Part shown: positions 1 through 10,512 of the stretch, piece after piece
Layout: every line of letters begins with the position of its first letter
How positions within the stretch are numbered: position 1 is the stretch's first letter
Source of the DNA: Rheinheimera pacifica
Lineage (GTDB): Bacteria; Pseudomonadota; Gammaproteobacteria; Enterobacterales; Alteromonadaceae
Direction: 5' to 3'
NCBI RefSeq assembly: GCF_900108485.1
Contig: NZ_FNXF01000002.1
Span: 248,001 to 312,000 of the forward strand
Length of the DNA stretch: 64,000 nt
Notes under the pieces: model-generated
Seen by the model: only the letters and a program-made list of their open reading frames with translations
What the model was told of the DNA's origin: nothing
The model's database searches: none
Made by a program: the position numbers and the translations under genes

Positions 1-975
1 TACCTGAAAGGCAATATTGTGTGGTATCAACGCCTGAATTTCCTCGCCGCCACGGCCGAAAATAAAGGGGTCACCACCTTTTAAGCGGCAAACTTTTTTA
101 CCGGCCAGCGCTAAATCAATCAGCAGTTGGTTAGTATCCTGCTGCGGCACAGAGTGATCGCCAGCTTTTTTGCCCACGCAAATGCGCTCGGCATCGCGGC
201 GCACCAGCTCCATAATGGGAGCCGATACCAAATAGTCGTACACCACCACGTCAGCCTGTTGCATCAGTTGTAATGCTTTTAACGTCAGCAGCTCCGGGTC
301 GCCCGGGCCGGCACCCACCACATAAACTTCACCGGCTTGTTGCTGCGGCTGGTCCAGCAGTTGCTGCAAGCGTTGTTCGGCATTTTCAAGTTGGTTGGCC
401 TGCACATCACGCACCACATCTGAATCAAATACGGTTTCCCAAAACTGCCGCCGCGCCGCAAAACCGCGGATTTTCGCTTTAACCTGATCACGAAAGCGGC
501 CAACTAATTCTGCCAGGGGTCCTAAATGCTGCGGCAATAAGGTTTCCAGCTTTTCGCGCAACCGCCGCGCCAGCACCGGGGCAGTGCCAAAGCTGGAGAT
601 AGCAATTAATATCGGGCTGCGATCGATAATCGACGGAAAAATAAAACCGCATTTGGGCTGATCGTCTACCGTGTTCACCAGCATATTACGCGCGGTGGCG
701 GCGTCATATACCGCAGCGTTAACAGCATCATTATCTGTAGCGGCAATAACCAGCAACTTGCCATCAAGCAGGCCCGGTTCAAAATAGCCAGTGATCAGCT
801 CGGCTTTACCCTCCAACTGCCACTGCACAAACTCAGCAGCAAATTCCGGTGCGACTACGGTCAGTTTAGCACCGGCGCTTAACAGAGTACCGGCTTTGCG
901 CAGCGCTACCGAGCCGCCGCCGACAATCAGCACCGGTTTATCGGTTAACTTTACAAATAAGGGTAAGTACTGCAC
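1..975 (-). CDS. cysG: Siroheme synthase CysG, 3' end cut by window edge
   Basis: Multifunctional cytosolic enzyme that makes siroheme from uroporphyrinogen III by methylation, NAD-dependent dehydrogenation and iron insertion. The 325 visible codons cover the whole N-terminal precorrin-2 dehydrogenase/ferrochelatase half, with the Rossmann motif VLIVGGGSVALRKAG near residue 12. They also cover the first part of the SAM-dependent methyltransferase half: VYVVGAGPGDPELLTLKA, then CRLKGGDPFIFGRGGEE. The reading frame is open to base 1, so the C-terminal third lies outside. I chose the GTG start at 975 because AGGAG lies five bases upstream and the product then begins like E. coli CysG (xxLPxF). 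Siroheme is the cofactor of the CysI encoded 5 kb away, although the ahp genes lie between them. Confidence 0.95.
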   Translation of the reverse strand, partial: MQYLPLFVKLTDKPVLIVGGGSVALRKAGTLLSAGAKLTVVAPEFAAEFVQWQLEGKAELITGYFEPGLLDGKLLVIAATDNDAVNAAVYDAATARNMLVNTVDDQPKCGFIFPSIIDRSPILIAISSFGTAPVLARRLREKLETLLPQHLGPLAELVGRFRDQVKAKIRGFAARRQFWETVFDSDVVRDVQANQLENAEQRLQQLLDQPQQQAGEVYVVGAGPGDPELLTLKALQLMQQADVVVYDYLVSAPIMELVRRDAERICVGKKAGDHSVPQQDTNQLLIDLALAGKKVCRLKGGDPFIFGRGGEEIQALIPHNIAFQV

Positions 976-1136
976 ACCAGCTCCTGCTGTCAGGTTGCTA
1001 CTTGAATTTCAAGCTTGCAGCATAGCCGTCTGTATGGCTTTTATAAAATAGTTAATTACGCTCAGATATAACTAAAAGGAATTAATGCAAAGATTGTAAT
1101 AAGTGGAATTGTAATCAGCAGCGGTAAAGCCAGCGC

Positions 1137-1164
1137 AAAAAAAACGGCAACCGAAGTTGCCGTT
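1137..1164 (-). terminator. Rho-independent terminator after ahpF
   Basis: On the minus strand a perfect 9-bp stem AACGGCAAC / GTTGCCGTT with a TTCG tetraloop is followed by a run of T. It lies about 45 bases beyond the ahpF stop codon. Confidence 0.9.
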
Positions 1165-1206
1165 AAAGCTACAGAGAGAGTGAAGCTAAACTGTTACGTT
1201 ATCCGC

Positions 1207-2751
1207 TTACTGGCGGATCATATAGTCAAAGGCACCCAGAGCAGCATTGGCACCTGAACCCATGGCGATAATAATTTGCTTGTACGGTGCGGTAGTAGCA
1301 TCACCGGCAGCAAATACGCCAGGCAGTGACGTCTGGCCGCGCTCGTCGACAATAATTTCGCCGCGGGGTGATAATTCCACTGCACCACGTAACCATTCGG
1401 TGTTAGGCACTAAACCTATCTGCACAAAGATGCCAGCCAGTGCAACATGATGTGCTTCACCGGTTTTGCGGTCCGTGTAGTTAATACCGGTTACACGGCT
1501 ACCATCGCCAGTGACTTCGGTAGACTGCGCTTCAGTGATAATAGTGATATTGCCCATTGATTTGGCTTTTTTCACCAGTACCGCATCGGCGCGCAGTTCG
1601 GCAGCAAATTCCAGCACGGTAACATGTTCAACAATACCGGCTAAGTCGATAGCGGCTTCAATACCGGAATTACCGCCGCCAATTACTGCGACCTTTTTGT
1701 CTTTAAACAGCGGGCCGTCACAATGCGGGCAGTACGCCACGCCTTTACCACGATATTCCTGCTCGCCAGGCACATTCATTTCTCTCCAGCGCGCGCCCGG
1801 GCTTAAAATAACCGTTTTGCTGTTCAGTACGGCGCCGTTTTGCAGCTCAAGCTGTACCTTGCCGTCTTTACGCAGTGCTACAGCACGCTGGTTGTTCATA
1901 ATATCAACGTTATATTCGCGCACATGGGCTTCTAAACTGTTTACCAGCTTTGGCCCTTCGGTGTACTGCACCGAAATAAAGTTTTCGATACCTACGGTAT
2001 CCGCTACCTGGCCACCAAAACGCTCGGCGACAATACCGGTGTTTAAGCCTTTACGGGCCGCGTAGATAGAGGCTGCAGCACCGGCCGGGCCACCGCCCAC
2101 TACCAGTACATCAAAGTCAGCTTTGTTTTTCAGCGCTTCTGCCTGGCGTTTTTCCGCATTGACATCCAGTTTCTGGATAATTTTTTCCAGTGTAATAGCA
2201 CCCTGTGAAAACAGCTCGCCGTTTAAGTACACTGATGGCACGGCCATAATGTTTTTGTCGGCCACTTCCTGCTGGAACATGGCACCGTCAATCATTACGT
2301 TGGTAATACCGGGGTTAATCGCCGACATAATATTCAGCGCTTGTACCACTTCCGGACAAGTTTGGCAGCTTAACGACACATAGGTCTCAAAGGCGAAGCT
2401 GCCCTGTAGCTGGCGGATTTGCTCAATGGTGTCGGCAGCAACTTTAATCGGGTGGCCGCCTGAATGCAGCAGTGCCAGCACTAAAGAGGTAAATTCGTGG
2501 CCCAGCGGCACACCGGCAAAGGTGATATGGGTGTCGTTAGCCACCGACCGTACCAGCATCGCCGGCTTGCGTGTCAGGGCGTTGTCATCGCGGCGCAATG
2601 ACACTAAATCAGATAACCCAGCAATATCGGTTGCCAGTTGGTTTACTTCAGCAGCTTTGGCGCTATCGTCTAAAGATACCACCAGCTCTACCTCGGTTTT
2701 CAGGTTCTGCAGATAGGTTTTTAATTGTTGCTTCAGGTTAGTATCTAACAT
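1207..2751 (-). CDS. ahpF: Alkyl hydroperoxide reductase subunit F
   Basis: NAD(P)H- and FAD-dependent disulfide reductase that recycles the peroxidase AhpC in the cytoplasm. The 514-residue length is normal for the family. The N-terminal part holds the tandem thioredoxin-fold domain with its CxxC ([10 protein letters not shown], about residue 130). A FAD-binding motif [16 protein letters not shown] follows near 216. The redox-active CPHC ([12 protein letters not shown]) is near 340, next to the NAD-binding [17 protein letters not shown] lies upstream of the ATG. It is downstream of ahpC on the same strand, across a 230-base intergenic region containing several hairpins. Confidence 0.98.
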   Translation of the reverse strand: MLDTNLKQQLKTYLQNLKTEVELVVSLDDSAKAAEVNQLATDIAGLSDLVSLRRDDNALTRKPAMLVRSVANDTHITFAGVPLGHEFTSLVLALLHSGGHPIKVAADTIEQIRQLQGSFAFETYVSLSCQTCPEVVQALNIMSAINPGITNVMIDGAMFQQEVADKNIMAVPSVYLNGELFSQGAITLEKIIQKLDVNAEKRQAEALKNKADFDVLVVGGGPAGAAASIYAARKGLNTGIVAERFGGQVADTVGIENFISVQYTEGPKLVNSLEAHVREYNVDIMNNQRAVALRKDGKVQLELQNGAVLNSKTVILSPGARWREMNVPGEQEYRGKGVAYCPHCDGPLFKDKKVAVIGGGNSGIEAAIDLAGIVEHVTVLEFAAELRADAVLVKKAKSMGNITIITEAQSTEVTGDGSRVTGINYTDRKTGEAHHVALAGIFVQIGLVPNTEWLRGAVELSPRGEIIVDERGQTSLPGVFAAGDATTAPYKQIIIAMGSGANAALGAFDYMIRQ

Positions 2752-2858
2752 AAAAACTCCCGGAAAATTAACTGGGTAAATAATAAGACGATAAAAAAAT
2801 CAGCGTCACAAAGCCTCAGCCTGTAAAACAGACTGTGAATATTCAGTTTTGGGGTAAG

Positions 2859-2967
2859 CCGGGCAGGTGTTGCCTGCCCGGATACCAAACCGGAGTTTGG
2901 CAGAGGGAAGCTGAGCTACAGCTTCTTAATGCAGGCTGTAACCAGATCCCGCTGCAGTAACTGCAGC
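2859..2967 (-). other. Array of four hairpins between ahpC and ahpF
   Basis: Four separate inverted repeats follow each other: GCTGCAG/CTGCAGC (2951–2967), GAAGCTG/CAGCTTC (2907–2925), CCAAAC/GTTTGG (2885–2900) and a GC-rich 9-bp stem CCGGGCAGG/CCTGCCCGG (2859–2881). None is followed by a T run on the minus strand, so classical termination is not evident. They could stabilise the abundant ahpC mRNA or reduce read-through into ahpF; this is inference. Confidence 0.6.
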
Positions 2968-2979
2968 TTGTTGCACTAC

Positions 2980-3546
2980 TTAGATCTTACCAACCAGATC
3001 CAGTGATGGAGCCAGAGTAGCTTCACCCGGTGTCCACTTAGCTGGGCATACTTCGCCATCGTGGTTAGCAACATACTGTGCAGCCTGTACTTTACGGAAC
3101 AGTTCTGCAGCTGAGCGGCCGATACCTAAGTCGTGAATTTCAGCAACTTTGATTTCGCCTTCAGGGTTAATTACGAAAGTACCACGTAGTGCTAAACCTT
3201 CTTCTTCGATCATTACACCGAAATTACGGGTGATAGCGCCAGTTGGGTCGCCAATCATCGGGTAAGTGATTTTCTTGATGGTTTCAGACGCATCGTGCCA
3301 TGCTTTGTGCGTGAAGTGGGTGTCAGTAGATACTGAATACACTTCAACACCGATTTCCTGGAACTTAGCGTAGAAATCAGCCAGGTCGCCTAATTCAGTC
3401 GGGCATACGAATGTGAAGTCAGCCGGGTAAAATACCACTACTGACCATTTGCCTGCTAAGTCTTGCTCAGTAACTGGTACGAATTTACCCTGATAGAATG
3501 CAGTAGCTTTAAACGGCTTGATTTTAGTGTTGATAATAGAAGACAT
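2980..3546 (-). CDS. ahpC: Alkyl hydroperoxide reductase subunit C (peroxiredoxin)
   Basis: Typical 2-Cys peroxiredoxin of the AhpC/Prx1 group, 188 residues. It reduces hydrogen peroxide, organic hydroperoxides and peroxynitrite and is regenerated by AhpF. The peroxidatic cysteine is C48 in the motif [13 protein letters not shown]. The resolving cysteine lies in EVCPAKW near residue 167. The ATG has a good upstream Shine-Dalgarno (AAGGAG). A sigma-70 promoter is visible just upstream (3595–3622). Codon choice is uniform and rich in favoured codons, as expected for a highly expressed gene. OxyR control is likely from family knowledge, but I could not place an OxyR box with confidence. Confidence 0.98.
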   Translation of the reverse strand: MSSIINTKIKPFKATAFYQGKFVPVTEQDLAGKWSVVVFYPADFTFVCPTELGDLADFYAKFQEIGVEVYSVSTDTHFTHKAWHDASETIKKITYPMIGDPTGAITRNFGVMIEEEGLALRGTFVINPEGEIKVAEIHDLGIGRSAAELFRKVQAAQYVANHDGEVCPAKWTPGEATLAPSLDLVGKI

Positions 3547-3594
3547 AGTCTTACTCCTTTAGGTTGGTTCACAGGTAATGTTTCAACTGCAGCC

Positions 3595-3622
3595 AGTGTA
3601 CCGTGCTGCAATCAGTTGTCAA
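3595..3622 (-). promoter_or_regulatory. Predicted sigma-70 promoter of ahpC
   Basis: On the minus strand TTGACA (3617–3622) and TACACT (3595–3600) are separated by 16 bases, about 50 bases before the ahpC ATG. The sequence further upstream is very AT-rich, as usual for activator-bound promoters. Confidence 0.65.
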
Positions 3623-3747
3623 AACGAATAAAACAAATTAATTTAATCGTTTTTTTTGATGTAAAATATTTTTTGCCGCTTGTTCAGCCTACGCTTAGCT
3701 ACACTATGGCATTGTGCTTTAGCCACAAAACGCATCAGGAGCCTGTT

Positions 3748-4131
3748 ATGTTTACTAAGCATTTTATCTGTACTGTTGCAGCTTGCTGTCTGCTGCTGTT
3801 AGTTACCGCCTGCCAGCAATTAAGCTTACCGCAAGGCCAATACCAGCAATTAAACAACGACACTACTCTCAAACCGCTGCGCCTTAGCCTACAGGACAAC
3901 CGCCTGACAGGTTTTACCGGTTGCAACAACATGATTGGCAATTACAGCATAGATGAGGGCAGTTTGGTGGTTTCTCAACTGGCCAGTACTATGATGGCAT
4001 GTTCAGAACCTATAATGCAGCGTGAACAAGCGTTCAGCACTTTTTTGCAAAGCAAACCCAAAGTAATGTTTAACAATAATGTGATGACATTACGTAAAGA
4101 TGACGCTGAATATCAGTTTGAATTGTTGTGA
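3748..4131 (+). CDS. META-domain (HslJ-like) lipoprotein
   Basis: Small envelope lipoprotein of 127 residues. A signal peptide ends in the lipobox LVTAC with the lipidated cysteine at C22. The mature part resembles the META/HslJ fold: the GFTGCNNMIGNYSI segment and the conserved TMMACSEPIMQREQAF block (TxMAC) are characteristic. HslJ relatives are linked to heat and novobiocin tolerance in E. coli; the precise role here is unknown. An open frame extends upstream, but the ATG at 3748 is preceded by AGGAG and gives the signal peptide. It lies divergent from ahpC, and its 3' end overlaps the next, opposite-strand gene by 19 bases. Confidence 0.85.
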   Translation: MFTKHFICTVAACCLLLLVTACQQLSLPQGQYQQLNNDTTLKPLRLSLQDNRLTGFTGCNNMIGNYSIDEGSLVVSQLASTMMACSEPIMQREQAFSTFLQSKPKVMFNNNVMTLRKDDAEYQFELL

Positions 4132-4871
4132 ATATAAAGCTGCATTAAACGCTGATACTCGCCGTTGGCATACAGCTCGTCTAGGGCGAGCTGTAATTTT
4201 TCGACCGTTTCGTTTGGTACCGCCAGGTTCAGTGCTAAATAATTAGCCCCTACTACAGATAAATCCAGCACCGGCTCAATGCTGTCCAGGGTTTCGTTGT
4301 ATTTTGCCAGCCACACCGGCAAAATAAGCTCAGAGCCAATCAGTAAATCCACTTTGCCTTGCAAAAATAAACCTACAGCATCTGCCTTGGCGGTAAGCCC
4401 AAGCAAATTAACGCCATGCTCAAAGCCCTGGCTTTGTAAATACAGTTCATACACATCGCCGCGCGCAACCGCCACCACATAACGTTTTGCTTCTTCCAGC
4501 GTTGCGGGGTTAATATCAGGCCGGCTTTTTAACCGGTACATATTGGCATGCGAATGCGCCAACGGCCCAACCCATTTAAACAGCGGCTCGCGCAATGCGT
4601 TACGCGAGGTAGAGTACACGGCCGCTGCCGGCTCTTTTTGTGCCGCGTCATAAGCACGCAGCCAGGGGTAAAGTAAGAAATTACAATTTAAGCCTGCTTT
4701 TTCGCAGCTCAGCCTTACCAGTTCGGTGTTAATGCCGGTAACAGTGTCACTGGCCAGATAGCTGTAAGGCGGGAAATGCTCAGTGTAAATGGTCAGTTGG
4801 CCACTCACCGGCGCAGCAGCAGTTAAAAAGACGGACATGATAACAACCAAGCCTGACCAGATTTTCCGCAT
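4113..4871 (-). CDS. Periplasmic amino-acid-type solute-binding protein (SBP family 3)
   Basis: A 252-residue secreted protein with an N-terminal signal peptide (cleavage after about residue 24). It then shows the bacterial extracellular solute-binding family 3 pattern: LTIYTEHFPPYSY...GINTELVRLSCEKAGLNCNF...YPWLRAYDAAQ. No ABC permease or ATPase gene adjoins it. Such orphan proteins with the FPPY/W-R-A pattern are common in Alteromonadales and may act as sensors or orphan binding proteins. The ligand cannot be predicted. It overlaps the convergent META-domain gene by 19 bases. Confidence 0.8.
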   Translation of the reverse strand: MRKIWSGLVVIMSVFLTAAAPVSGQLTIYTEHFPPYSYLASDTVTGINTELVRLSCEKAGLNCNFLLYPWLRAYDAAQKEPAAAVYSTSRNALREPLFKWVGPLAHSHANMYRLKSRPDINPATLEEAKRYVVAVARGDVYELYLQSQGFEHGVNLLGLTAKADAVGLFLQGKVDLLIGSELILPVWLAKYNETLDSIEPVLDLSVVGANYLALNLAVPNETVEKLQLALDELYANGEYQRLMQLYIHNNSN

Positions 4872-4959
4872 ACCCTACTTCTGCCTTAGTAACACTACTG
4901 ATCGTGACTATGGCAGAGACTGAACAAAAGTAACATTAGTTTTTTTGCCGCGGCCGCGG

Positions 4960-5721
4960 TTAAATACCATCACCATCTACGTGCAGGCCGCACTCACGGC
5001 CAAAGCTGTTAAAGCGGGTGTCTTCTTCGCTCATCCCCAGCTCCAGCTTTTGCGTGGAGTGAGTATCGCCTACAGAGACATAACCCTGCTCCCACAACGG
5101 GTGGTAGCTTAAGCCGTGTTCTTTTAAGTAATAAAACACATCTTTATTACTCCAGTCGATGATCGGCTGAATTTTCACTACGCCGCGGCTGATCTCAACA
5201 ATAGCTTTATCGGCACGGCTGCTGCTTTGGCTGCGACGCAGGCCGGTAAACCAACTGCCTACGTTCAGTTCCCGCAATGCACGTTGCATCGGCTCTACTT
5301 TATTCAGTTGGTTGTACTGCTTAATGCCCTCAGCGCTTTGCCATAATTTACCAAAGCGTGCTTCCTGCCAGGCCGGGCTTAACTGTGCCCGGTATACTTT
5401 CAGGTTCAGCTTAAGTTGCTCAGTAAGCTGGTCAATAAACTGATAGGTTTCCGGGAACAAATAACCGGTATCGGTTAATACCACCGGGATATCCGGCTGT
5501 TGCTGTGTTACCAGATGCAACATTACCGCCGCCTGAATACCAAAGCTGGAGCTAAGCATCGGGTTTTGCGGCAGGTTATGCAGCGCCCAGCGCACCCGCT
5601 CTGCCGCGCTTAGCGGCGTCAGCAAATGGTTAATCTCAGCCAGCCAGGCCTGCTGTGTAGCATCATCCTGCTGCAGAATAGCGCTGTAATCTGTGTGTTG
5701 TGACTTAGCTATGGAAGTCAT
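4960..5721 (-). CDS. cysH: Phosphoadenylyl-sulfate (PAPS) reductase
   Basis: Thioredoxin-dependent enzyme of assimilatory sulfate reduction that converts PAPS to sulfite and PAP in the cytosol. It has 253 residues. The PP-loop-like nucleotide-binding region reads [14 protein letters not shown], followed by [13 protein letters not shown]. The C-terminal catalytic motif is intact: [23 protein letters not shown], with the single active-site cysteine in ECGLH. No CCxxRKxxPL-type cluster cysteines are seen, which fits a PAPS rather than an APS reductase. Its start overlaps the end of cysI by 17 bases, so translation is probably coupled. Confidence 0.97.
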   Translation of the reverse strand: MTSIAKSQHTDYSAILQQDDATQQAWLAEINHLLTPLSAAERVRWALHNLPQNPMLSSSFGIQAAVMLHLVTQQQPDIPVVLTDTGYLFPETYQFIDQLTEQLKLNLKVYRAQLSPAWQEARFGKLWQSAEGIKQYNQLNKVEPMQRALRELNVGSWFTGLRRSQSSSRADKAIVEISRGVVKIQPIIDWSNKDVFYYLKEHGLSYHPLWEQGYVSVGDTHSTQKLELGMSEEDTRFNSFGRECGLHVDGDGI

Positions 5722-7426
5722 CTTTTGGCACCACTACCGGTGCTATTACACCGGCCCTTATCACGAAATCACCAAAGCCTTCGCTGCTGTTGCTGCGCTC
5801 AGTGGCCCAGCGGCCAATTAAGCCATCCAGGGTAGCTAAAATTTCAGCTTCGCCAACGTTATCCAGCAGCAGGCGCGGAATACGGGTACCTTCACGGTTA
5901 CCGCCCAGATACAGGTTATATTTGCCCGGGCCACGGCCGACCAGGCCAACTTCGGCCAGCATGGCGCGACCACAGCCGTTCGGGCAGCCGGTAACGCGCA
6001 GTACTATATGCTCATCAGCAACACTGTGTTTGCCCAGTAAGATTTCCACTTTAGTGACCAATTCCGGCAAATAGCGTTCGGCTTCGGCCATCGCCAGCGG
6101 GCAGGTTGGGAACGATACACAGGCCATCGAGTTTTTACGCTGTTCACTGTGGCCATCGTCAATTAAGCCGTGGGCCCGGGCAATAGCTTCAATTTCGGCT
6201 TTTTGCGCCGCCGGCACCCCGGCAATAATCAGGTTTTGGTTGGCGGTCATACGCAAATCACCCTGATGAATAGCAGCAATTTTTGCTAAGCCGGTTTTCA
6301 GCGGTTTGCCCGGGAAATCCAGCACGCGACCGTTTTCAATAAACAGTGTTAAGTGATGTTTGCCGTCGATACCCTCTACCCAGCCGATACGATCGCCGCG
6401 GCTGGTAAAGCTGTATGGCACCACTGGTGCAAAGGCCACGCCGGTGCGCGCTTCAACTTCGGCGCGAAACGCCTCCAGGCCGATGCGGTCAATGGTGTAT
6501 TTGGTTTTGGCATTTTTGCGGTTTGAACGGTTGCCGTAATCGCGCTGTACCGTTACTACATGCTCAGCCACTTTTAACGTGTGTTCCAGTGCAACGTAGC
6601 CCAGGTCATCAGCCATGCGCGGGTAAGTGGCCTCATCACCAAACGTCATGGCTAAACCACCACCTACCAGCACATTAAAGCCTACCAATTGGCCGTGTTC
6701 GGCTACGGCAACGAAGGTTAAATCGTTGGCGTGTACGTCGATATCGTTGTGCGGCGGAATAACTACCGCTGTTTTAAACTTACGCGGCAGGTAGCTGTCA
6801 CCGAGGATTGGCTCTACTTCGGTGGTTTCCACCTTTTCTTCATCCAGCCAGATCTCAGCGTAGGCGCGGGTTTTTGGCAGCAAATGCTCACTGATTTTCG
6901 CCGCCCACTGGTACGCCTGCTGGTGCAGCTCTGACTCTACCGGGTTCGAGGTACACAATACATTGCGGTTAACGTCGCCGGCGGTGGCGATTGAATCAAT
7001 GCCAATACTGTTTAAAAACTGATGCATCGGCTTAATATGCGGCTTTAACACGCCGTGAAACTGAAAGGTTTGCCGCGTGGTTAAACGGATACTGCCGTAC
7101 ATAGTGTTGTCGGCAGCAAATTTATCAATCGCCAGCCACTGCTGCGGTGTAATAATGCCGCCCGGCATCCGGGCGCGCAGCATCACGTTGTGCAGCGGCT
7201 CCAGTTTTTGCGCGGTGCGTTCGGCGCGGATATCACGATCATCCTGCTGATACATGCCGTGAAAGCGGATCAGCATAAAGTTATCGCCGTTAAAACCACC
7301 GGTGATCTCATCTTTCAGATCGCTTTCAATAGAGCCGCGCAAATGCTGGCTTTCTGCTTTTAAGCGCTCGTTATCAGACAGTGCACCCGGTGCCACTAAA
7401 TCTGGATTAATTGGATACTGGCTCAT
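5705..7426 (-). CDS. cysI: Sulfite reductase hemoprotein beta subunit
   Basis: Siroheme- and [4Fe-4S]-containing subunit that reduces sulfite to sulfide with six electrons from CysJ. The 573 residues match the usual length. The siroheme/cluster cysteines are present in two blocks: [19 protein letters not shown] near residue 434 and [20 protein letters not shown] near 480. Substrate-binding arginines are visible in [12 protein letters not shown]. It starts inside the cysJ stop codon (TAATG overlap) and runs into cysH, so the three genes form one operon. Confidence 0.98.
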   Translation of the reverse strand: MSQYPINPDLVAPGALSDNERLKAESQHLRGSIESDLKDEITGGFNGDNFMLIRFHGMYQQDDRDIRAERTAQKLEPLHNVMLRARMPGGIITPQQWLAIDKFAADNTMYGSIRLTTRQTFQFHGVLKPHIKPMHQFLNSIGIDSIATAGDVNRNVLCTSNPVESELHQQAYQWAAKISEHLLPKTRAYAEIWLDEEKVETTEVEPILGDSYLPRKFKTAVVIPPHNDIDVHANDLTFVAVAEHGQLVGFNVLVGGGLAMTFGDEATYPRMADDLGYVALEHTLKVAEHVVTVQRDYGNRSNRKNAKTKYTIDRIGLEAFRAEVEARTGVAFAPVVPYSFTSRGDRIGWVEGIDGKHHLTLFIENGRVLDFPGKPLKTGLAKIAAIHQGDLRMTANQNLIIAGVPAAQKAEIEAIARAHGLIDDGHSEQRKNSMACVSFPTCPLAMAEAERYLPELVTKVEILLGKHSVADEHIVLRVTGCPNGCGRAMLAEVGLVGRGPGKYNLYLGGNREGTRIPRLLLDNVGEAEILATLDGLIGRWATERSNSSEGFGDFVIRAGVIAPVVVPKDDFHS

Positions 7427-9240
7427 TAATACACATCCTTCTGATAACGTTTTGCGACACGTAATTCGTCTAAGTAAGCTTGCGCTTGTTCCGCGGTTTT
7501 ACCGCCATATTGTTGCACTATATCCAGTAAGGCCTGTTGCACATCTTTCGCCATCCGGTTGGCGTCACCGCAAATATACAGGTGGGCGCCGTCCTCAAGC
7601 CATTGCCATACGTCGCTGCCGTGTTGGCGCAGTTTGTCCTGTACATACACTTTAGCAGCCTGATCGCGGCTAAAGGCCACATCCAGCTTAGTTAGCAGGC
7701 CGCGCTTGAGGTAATTTTGCAGCTCCAGCTGGTATAAAAAGTCCTGGGTAAAATGCGGGTTACCGAAAAATAACCAGTTTTTGCCCGCTGCGCTGTTGGC
7801 ATCACGCTGTTGCAAAAAGGCGCGAAACGGCGCTATGCCAGTGCCAGGGCCAATCATAATTACCGGCGTATCGTCATTGGCCGGCAAACGGAAGTTGTTG
7901 TTGTGCTCTACAAACACCTTTAGCGTAGCGCCCTCAGCCAAACGTTCTGCCAAAAAGCCGGAGGCACCACCCAAATGCGGCTGGCCGTAAGCGTCGTAAC
8001 GCACCACGCCCACCGTTAAATGTACTTCGTCTTCCACTTCTGCCTGCGATGAGGCAATAGAGTATAACCGCGGCTGTTGCTTACGCAGTGCATCCACCAA
8101 TTGTTGCGCACTAAGCAAACCCGGGTAGTCACGTACGATATCAATAATCTGCCGCTCGCTAATATAAGCGCGCAGCGCGGCTTTATCGGCGGCCAGCGCG
8201 GTTAAGGCTGCGTTGTTAGTGGCTGCAGCGTATTTCTCGACAAAGGCCGGATACGACTGCGTCAGTTCCAGTTGTTCGGTCAGTGCCTGCTCTACAGTCA
8301 GTTTGTCATCAGACAGCGTAACCGGTGTATCTCGCGCTATGGCGGTTAACAGCAGCAGTTCGCGCACTAACTCCGGATCATTGCTGAAGTACACGCCCAG
8401 TGCATCGCCCGGCTGGTAAGTTAAACCACTGCCGGCCAATGAGATTTCGATATGGCGCACATCTTTGGTGGAGTCGCGGCCGGTAATTTTCTGGTTAGTG
8501 TACAACTCGGCAGCAAAGGGTTGCTGCTTGCTGTATTGGCTAACACTACCGGCTGTAGCATCACTACCGGGCCAGGCAATAACCTGTGCTGACGGGGCGG
8601 CAGAGGCTTTAAGCTCAGGCTCCAGCTTAGTAACCAGCTCGTTGCTCCAGCTGTCGGCCTGTGCCTGGTAATCGACATCTAAATCAATGCGTGGCAGTAC
8701 TGATGTCGCGCCCAGCTCGGCTAAGCGCTGATCAAAGTCTTGCGCCGTTTTACAGAAAAACTCATAGCTGGTATCACCCAGCCCCAGCACGGCATATTTT
8801 AACCCGGCTAATTTCGGCGCTTTTTTGCTGAATAAAAAGTTATGCAGGCCAATGGCATTTTCCGGTGGCTCACCTTCACCGTAAGTGGAGGTAACAATAA
8901 CCAGATATTGCTCGTTCTTTAGCTGAGTGGTTTTGTATTCGGCCATATCAACCACTTTGGCCACTATGCCTTTACCCTGGGCTTGTTTAGCTAAGGCTTC
9001 TGCCAGATGCCGCGCATTGCCGGTTTGCGAGCCAAATAAAATGGTCAGGCTGGCACTGGCAGCGGCCTGTGCAGTTGCTGGCTGTCCTGAGAGTTGCCCG
9101 GCAAGCTGAGCGCTGGCCGCCAGATAACCGCTCACCCAGGCTTGCTGAATAGGGTTTAACTGACTGACTAAGCCCTGCAGCTGGCTTACCTGCTGCTCGG
9201 ACAACGGACTGGCCTGCGCCACTAAAGAAGATAAAAGCAT
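7426..9240 (-). CDS. cysJ: Sulfite reductase flavoprotein alpha subunit
   Basis: NADPH-dependent FAD/FMN protein that passes electrons to CysI. It has 604 residues. The flavodoxin-like FMN domain starts at [17 protein letters not shown] near residue 68. It is followed by the FAD domain ([26 protein letters not shown]) and the NADPH domain ([28 protein letters not shown]). The C-terminus ends in RYQKDVY, as in E. coli. It is the first gene of cysJ-cysI-cysH. A CysB-type activator would be expected, but I could not identify its site in the 287 bases upstream. Confidence 0.98.
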   Translation of the reverse strand: MLLSSLVAQASPLSEQQVSQLQGLVSQLNPIQQAWVSGYLAASAQLAGQLSGQPATAQAAASASLTILFGSQTGNARHLAEALAKQAQGKGIVAKVVDMAEYKTTQLKNEQYLVIVTSTYGEGEPPENAIGLHNFLFSKKAPKLAGLKYAVLGLGDTSYEFFCKTAQDFDQRLAELGATSVLPRIDLDVDYQAQADSWSNELVTKLEPELKASAAPSAQVIAWPGSDATAGSVSQYSKQQPFAAELYTNQKITGRDSTKDVRHIEISLAGSGLTYQPGDALGVYFSNDPELVRELLLLTAIARDTPVTLSDDKLTVEQALTEQLELTQSYPAFVEKYAAATNNAALTALAADKAALRAYISERQIIDIVRDYPGLLSAQQLVDALRKQQPRLYSIASSQAEVEDEVHLTVGVVRYDAYGQPHLGGASGFLAERLAEGATLKVFVEHNNNFRLPANDDTPVIMIGPGTGIAPFRAFLQQRDANSAAGKNWLFFGNPHFTQDFLYQLELQNYLKRGLLTKLDVAFSRDQAAKVYVQDKLRQHGSDVWQWLEDGAHLYICGDANRMAKDVQQALLDIVQQYGGKTAEQAQAYLDELRVAKRYQKDVY

Positions 9241-9527
9241 AAAACACCCTGCACACGATAATTACAGCTATTTTAGCCGTCTATATGTATGCCGGTAAAA
9301 GAATGGATCTCTCTTCTTTATTCCAATAAGTAATTAAAAACCACCGTTTGGCTATACCACAGCGCTGATAAACACACCAAAAAATAGTGAAAAGCACTAA
9401 GTACGAAAAAATATTTATCGCCAGCATTCAAACTTTTCTATAAATAACATCGACTTAAATATTGGCATTAACTTTGTAATAGCTCTGGCGTAATTAATAG
9501 CGGCTAACGGCCAAAAGGATAACGAAA

Positions 9528-10343
9528 ATGAAAAGCTTACTTATCGCCAGCAGTTTTGTATTAACCAGTATCAGCACTGCCGTGATGGCACACGACGAGC
9601 ACAGCTGTAATATCAATTTTGATAAAGACTTATCTATTAACAGCCAACTGGTCAGCATGAAAGATGGCAGCACTGAATTGTGGCGCATTAATAACAGCGG
9701 TCAGCTGTGGCTGGATGGTAAAGCGGTTACTACCGACAGCAATACCCAGGCATTGCTGCGCGAGTATCAGGCTGGCATCCGCACACAAACACTGGAAACC
9801 GTGGCACTGGTAGAAGATGCGCTGGTGCTGGCTGCTGATGCCGTGGACTCTGTGCTAACCGAACTAACCGGTGACTCGCTGCAACAGCATCCGGCGCTGC
9901 AAACCGCGCTGGACAAAATTAAAACCAGCACCGAGAGCATCGTGGTGCGCAGCGGCGATAACATCGACATTTACGGCAGCCGTTTTGACAACCTGGATGA
10001 CGCCTTTGGTGCCGAGTTTGAACAGGCGATTGAAGAAGCCGTTACTAACTCGATGGGCAGTATTTTAATGCTTGTGGGTAAGGCCATGACGAGCGGCGAA
10101 GGCAACTTTGAGCAGCGCATGCAAGCCTTTGGCGAACGCATGGAACGCTTTGGTGAAGATTTAGAAGCACGGATGGATATTAAAGCCCAGGCGCTGGAAC
10201 AACGTGGCGATGCAATGTGTAGCAACCTGCAAGCTTTGGATACGCTGGAAAGCCAAATTCAACAGGCAATACCGCAAATGCAGCAATACGATTTAATTGA
10301 GGTAAACAGCAATAACAGCACTGCGTTTTATTTGTTCAACTGA
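9528..10343 (+). CDS. DUF2884 (YggN-type) periplasmic protein
   Basis: A 271-residue protein with a cleavable signal peptide ending near residue 21 (VMAHDEHS). The pattern CNINFDKDLSINSQLVSM followed by a long acidic helical region resembles the YggN/DUF2884 family of gammaproteobacteria, whose function is unknown. Two cysteines remain in the mature protein (C27 and one in DAMCSNLQ), so one disulfide is possible. The central part is rich in Glu and Met and predicted helical. AAGGA lies upstream of the ATG. The gene is divergent from cysJ and ends at a clear terminator, so it is monocistronic. Confidence 0.75.
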   Translation: MKSLLIASSFVLTSISTAVMAHDEHSCNINFDKDLSINSQLVSMKDGSTELWRINNSGQLWLDGKAVTTDSNTQALLREYQAGIRTQTLETVALVEDALVLAADAVDSVLTELTGDSLQQHPALQTALDKIKTSTESIVVRSGDNIDIYGSRFDNLDDAFGAEFEQAIEEAVTNSMGSILMLVGKAMTSGEGNFEQRMQAFGERMERFGEDLEARMDIKAQALEQRGDAMCSNLQALDTLESQIQQAIPQMQQYDLIEVNSNNSTAFYLFN

Positions 10344-10398
10344 TACTCATATTCAACTGACAAAAAGGTTTCGTGTACCCTCCCAACCACGACTTTGG

Positions 10399-10433
10399 CG
10401 CGCTGCTCTCATCCTGACAGCGCGTCTTTTTTT
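10399..10433 (+). terminator. Rho-independent terminator after the DUF2884 gene
   Basis: The stem CGCGCTG / CAGCGCG with a 12-base loop is followed by TCTTTTTTTT. Confidence 0.85.
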
Positions 10434-10512
10434 GCCTGCCGCCGTTACTGCTCCGACTGGTTATCCGCGCCACTTCAGGTTAGCCTGTAGCGATACATCC
10501 AAGGAGTAACCA

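Noticed and set aside
4945-4960. GC-rich palindrome CCGCGGCCGCGG next to a run of T, seen as a possible cysH terminator
   Set aside because: The T run is on the wrong side for cysH: on the minus strand the hairpin is followed by A.
9241-9527. CysB-type activator sites upstream of cysJ
   Set aside because: The region is AT-rich and plausible, but the CysB consensus is loose and no convincing pair of half-sites could be placed.
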